Source of the DNA: Vampirovibrionales bacterium
GTDB lineage: Bacteria > Cyanobacteriota > Vampirovibrionia > Vampirovibrionales > Vampirovibrionaceae
NCBI GenBank assembly: GCA_029262635.1
Contig: JAJCZA010000024.1
Span: forward strand, 62,001 to 126,000
Reading direction: 5' to 3'
Length of the DNA: 64,000 nt
The notes beneath the pieces are model-generated. The model was not told where the DNA came from, ran no database searches, and saw nothing but the letters and a program-made list of their open reading frames with translations. Each line of letters opens with the position of its first letter. Within the stretch, counting starts at the first letter, position 1. Shown piece by piece: positions 61,520-64,000 of the stretch. Made by a program: the position numbers and the translations under genes.

Positions 61520-62734
61520 TTAGACGGAGAGCAGTTCCTGTGAAGACAGTCGATCAACCGGGTTACTGGGTGCGTTTTTTCCGTTGGCTGGCCGGATACC
61601 TAGCTCGTCTTGTGCCAGAATCAGGTTATGAATTTGGCTAGTCCCTTCGTAAAGGGTTAATACTCGGGCATCCCGGTAATAACGCGCTGCCGGGTACTCT
61701 TCGGAGAATCCATAGCCGCCGAAAATTTGAACCGCATTGTAAGCCGCTTTTTGGGCCATGTCGCCACAAAACAGTTTAGCCATAGAGGTTTCTCGTGTAT
61801 TACGGACGCCTTTGTCTTTTTTATCCGCCGCACGAAGCACCAATAATCGCCCCGCTTCAGCGTTCATAGACATTTCTGCGATCATTTGCTGAACCATCTG
61901 GAATTCGCCGATTTTTTGATCAAACGCTTCCCGCTCCATGGCGTATTGGGTCGATATATCCAAACAACCCTGAATAACACCGACGGCACCGGCAGCCACA
62001 CTGAATCGGCCTTGATCCAGGCTGTACATGGCGACTTTAAACCCTTCACCGTAACCGCCGAGCATCTGGTCTTTATGAACTCGAACATTATCCAGAAACA
62101 ATTCAGAGGTATCTGATGAATGGAGGCCCAGTTTGGGCTTGATGTAGCGTGCGGAGAAACCTTCTGTTTTTGTGTCCACTAAAAAGGCGCAGATGCCCCG
62201 ACTTCCTTTAGAGGAATCGGCTTGCGCCATAACGATGGCCACATCGGCGATACTGCCATTGGAAATCCAGGTTTTCTGACCGTTTAAGATCCAGTAATCC
62301 CCGTCCTGCTTACATGTAGTGGCCTGATTAACCGCATCACTACCCGCACCAGGTTCGGTCAGACCAAAACAGCCAATCATTTCCCCTGTTGCCATTTTGG
62401 GTAGATATTTTTCCTTTTGAGCTTCCGTACCGTAATGTAAAATGGGTTTTTCAACGAGTGAAATTTGAACCGAAAATAAGGTTCGGGTTGATGAACAGAC
62501 TCGGGCAATTTCTTCAGTCATTAAAGCGTAGGCGATATGATCGATTCCTTGACCCCCGTATTTTTCCGGGAGAATAGCGCCGAAAAAGCCTTGTCCACCA
62601 ATTTTTTTCAGCAGGTCGAAATCAAATTCGGCTTTGTGATCATTTTCTTCCACCCGAGGGGCAATTTCCTTATCTGCGAATTCTTTTGCCCAAAGCCAAA
62701 TTTCTCGTTGTTCCGGTGTTAAATCAAAATTCAT
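61520..62734 (-). CDS. Acyl-CoA dehydrogenase
   Basis: A 404-residue FAD enzyme. FGLTEPGAGSDAVNQATTCK and ILNGQKTWISNG are the flavin and substrate signatures; the C-terminal QIFGGYGFSEEYPAARYYRD and LTLYEGTSQIHN hold the catalytic Glu (YEGTSQI). It oxidises acyl-CoA to enoyl-CoA, passing electrons to an electron-transfer flavoprotein. The chain-length range is not clear; motifs resemble short-chain (butyryl) enzymes. No etfAB or other beta-oxidation genes are in the window. Confidence 0.93.
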   Translation of the reverse strand: MNFDLTPEQREIWLWAKEFADKEIAPRVEENDHKAEFDFDLLKKIGGQGFFGAILPEKYGGQGIDHIAYALMTEEIARVCSSTRTLFSVQISLVEKPILHYGTEAQKEKYLPKMATGEMIGCFGLTEPGAGSDAVNQATTCKQDGDYWILNGQKTWISNGSIADVAIVMAQADSSKGSRGICAFLVDTKTEGFSARYIKPKLGLHSSDTSELFLDNVRVHKDQMLGGYGEGFKVAMYSLDQGRFSVAAGAVGVIQGCLDISTQYAMEREAFDQKIGEFQMVQQMIAEMSMNAEAGRLLVLRAADKKDKGVRNTRETSMAKLFCGDMAQKAAYNAVQIFGGYGFSEEYPAARYYRDARVLTLYEGTSQIHNLILAQDELGIRPANGKNAPSNPVDRLSSQELLSV

Positions 62735-62816
62735 GCGCCCGCACCTCTCCTATTCATCGACTGTGAACTGCTATTATAAGGCAAAGTGCCATGGACAACA
62801 ATGTAATAAGACAAAG

Positions 62817-62842
62817 AAAAGAGACTCGAAGGAGTCTCTTTT
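62817..62842. terminator. Bidirectional terminator
   Basis: AAAA-GAGACTC (62817-62827) and GAGTCTC-TTTT (62832-62842) form an 11-bp stem with loop GAAG. It lies downstream of the repeat-protein gene on the minus strand. Confidence 0.7.
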
Positions 62843-62974
62843 CCTGTATTTAGGCGATTGTTAATTTAATTCTAATTTCTGGGTTTTTATCGACCTGTTC
62901 TATTATGGTGACGTTGCCACCTGTATTCTATTGAACACTTGGGCCTTCTTTGTGGATTACGATGCTAATAAATT

Positions 62975-64000
62975 TTAGTAAACGCTTGCTTGGGCTTGAG
63001 TGTCGGTTTCCTCTGGAACAACAGCTGGGTCTGAAGGTGTTGTTCCCACATTAACCGACTGATCCGCGTTTAAGGTCACATCCATGCCCGGAGGCGGTGC
63101 GCCATTTGCGGCGAGGTAAGCCTGTGCGTCTATTTGAGAGTAGACGCCGGGTTTAACTTCTGGGGGTGTTGAATCAGTGTTATTACTTGTACCCACGCTA
63201 ACCGACTGGTCTGCGTTTAGAGTTACGTCCATGCCTTCTGGCGGTGCGCCATGTTCATCAAGATAAGCTTGTGCGTCCGCTTGAGAATAGACACCTGGAT
63301 TCACGTCTGGCGGAGCGGTATCAGCATCATCTACGCTACTGACAATCACCGACCCGTCGTCATTCAGGAGTACGTCCATGCCTTCTGGTGGTGCGCTATT
63401 TGCGGCAAGATAAGCTTGTGCATCCGCTTGGGAGTAAACACCTGGATTCACGTCTGGCGGAGCGGTATCAGCATCATCTACGCTACTGACAATTACGGAT
63501 CCGTCGTCATTTAGGAGTACATCCATGCCTGGAGGCGGTGCGCCATGTTCATCGAGGTAAGCTTGTGCGTCCGCTTGAGAATAGACACCCGGATTCACGT
63601 CTGGCGGAGCGGTATCAGCATCATCTACGCTACTGACAATCACGGATCCGTCGTCATTTAGGAGTACATCCATGCCTTCTGGTGGTGTACCATTCGCGGC
63701 GAGGTAAGCCTGTGCGTCCGCTTGGGAGTAAACGCCAGGAGTCACTTCAGTTGATTCTGTATCGGCAGTATCCGTTTCGCTGACCGTAACAGAGCCGTCC
63801 TCATTGATGATAACTTTATTGCCTTCGGGAATTTGGTTGTCAGCTAAAAATGCGTTGGCCTCTTCTCGGGTGTAAGTGCCAGCCGGGATTAATTCTTCGG
63901 CAGTTGACCCATCGTCGCTCACACCGTATACACTGTCTGTTGCTTCTATGCCACTATTATCAGCTTGATCCGTGGCCTTTGTTCCTACGTTATTGTCAGC
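62975..64000 (-). CDS. Protein of 49-residue repeats, 5' end beyond the window
   Basis: The frame is open from 64000 to a stop at 62975 (at least 341 residues). A GTG at 63922 is not the likely start, since the 26 codons before it are also open and similar in style. Six repeats of about 49 residues follow: PGVYSQADAQAYLAANG, then PPEGMDVLLNDDGSVIVSS and an acidic linker DADTAPPDVN. The first repeat is divergent (GTYTREEANAFLADNQ). No Cys. The composition (Asp-rich, Pro linkers) suggests a calcium-binding surface or secreted protein, but no signal can be seen in this fragment. Confidence 0.65.
   Translation of the reverse strand, partial: ADNNVGTKATDQADNSGIEATDSVYGVSDDGSTAEELIPAGTYTREEANAFLADNQIPEGNKVIINEDGSVTVSETDTADTESTEVTPGVYSQADAQAYLAANGTPPEGMDVLLNDDGSVIVSSVDDADTAPPDVNPGVYSQADAQAYLDEHGAPPPGMDVLLNDDGSVIVSSVDDADTAPPDVNPGVYSQADAQAYLAANSAPPEGMDVLLNDDGSVIVSSVDDADTAPPDVNPGVYSQADAQAYLDEHGAPPEGMDVTLNADQSVSVGTSNNTDSTPPEVKPGVYSQIDAQAYLAANGAPPPGMDVTLNADQSVNVGTTPSDPAVVPEETDTQAQASVY
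63060..63760. repeat. 147-bp coding repeats inside the repeat-protein gene
   Basis: Nearly identical blocks recur every 147 bases; the text ATTCACGTCTGGCGGAGCGG, for example, starts near 63299, 63446 and 63593. Three inner units are almost the same at the DNA level, while outer units have drifted, which points to recent unequal crossing-over or gene conversion. Confidence 0.85.

Noticed and set aside
63000-63760. Regular 147-bp repeats that could be taken for a CRISPR-like array.
   Set aside because: The period is too long, there are no unique spacers, and the repeats are in frame within an open protein-coding sequence.

Overview
The window looks like a chromosome segment of a Gram-negative bacterium of moderate GC. 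It carries an RlpA-type cell-wall protein, a lipoprotein, surface-polysaccharide genes, a full chemotaxis operon and class Ia ribonucleotide reductase. My best guess for lineage is the non-photosynthetic relatives of Cyanobacteria (Melainabacteria/Vampirovibrionia). The reason is the many small orphan proteins that begin with a short Pro/Ser-rich stretch ending in Phe-Gly; I recall this style from that group. No 16S or other phylogenetic marker was analysed, so the assignment is an inference.

Layout. 1-10650: the start of valS (cut by the window edge), a LysM membrane protein, an Fsr-like MFS exporter, an orphan NarL-type response regulator, a CDF zinc exporter, an RlpA-like protein, gltX and two tandem DUF4013 membrane proteins. 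10675-18550 (minus strand): an overlapping run radA - DUF1858-like - GT2 glycosyltransferase - RmlA-like nucleotidyltransferase, preceded by a 799-residue FliO-like protein, and an HDOD-cheD pair. 18990-22350 (plus): ftsZ, a compact subtilisin-like protein and mtnA. 22350-31000: surface-polysaccharide genes (nucleotide-sugar dehydrogenase, two GT4 glycosyltransferases, DegT aminotransferase, two hexapeptide acyltransferases, SDR epimerase), interrupted by small plus-strand Phe-Gly genes, one of which has a stop codon at codon 2. 31140-34650: a Phe-Gly protein, a lipoprotein, a secreted cyclophilin and a DnaJ-like chaperone.

34700-42830 is the accessory core. It holds a short hairpin repeat family and a tandem array of four paralogous membrane proteins with a CXXC-less thioredoxin-like domain, each with its own look-alike promoter. 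It continues with orphan proteins, including a Met/Gln-rich protein with an HExxH motif and a Gly-rich neighbour. 43213-53774: mutL, then cheA-cheW-cheB-cheR-cheX-cheY-STAS on the minus strand, divergent from a NIT-domain chemoreceptor. 53860-58260: a long non-coding leader with hairpins, nrdB and nrdA. 58301-64000 (minus): a LysM/EF-hand protein, a low-complexity protein, rpmG, an acyl-CoA dehydrogenase and a protein built of 49-residue repeats that runs off the window.

The strongest candidates for something undescribed are the N-terminal Phe-Gly tag shared by otherwise unrelated proteins, the four-gene thioredoxin-like array with its conserved promoters, a CheD that lacks its catalytic Cys and Thr, a repeated FGAV domain, and the codon-2 stop gene.
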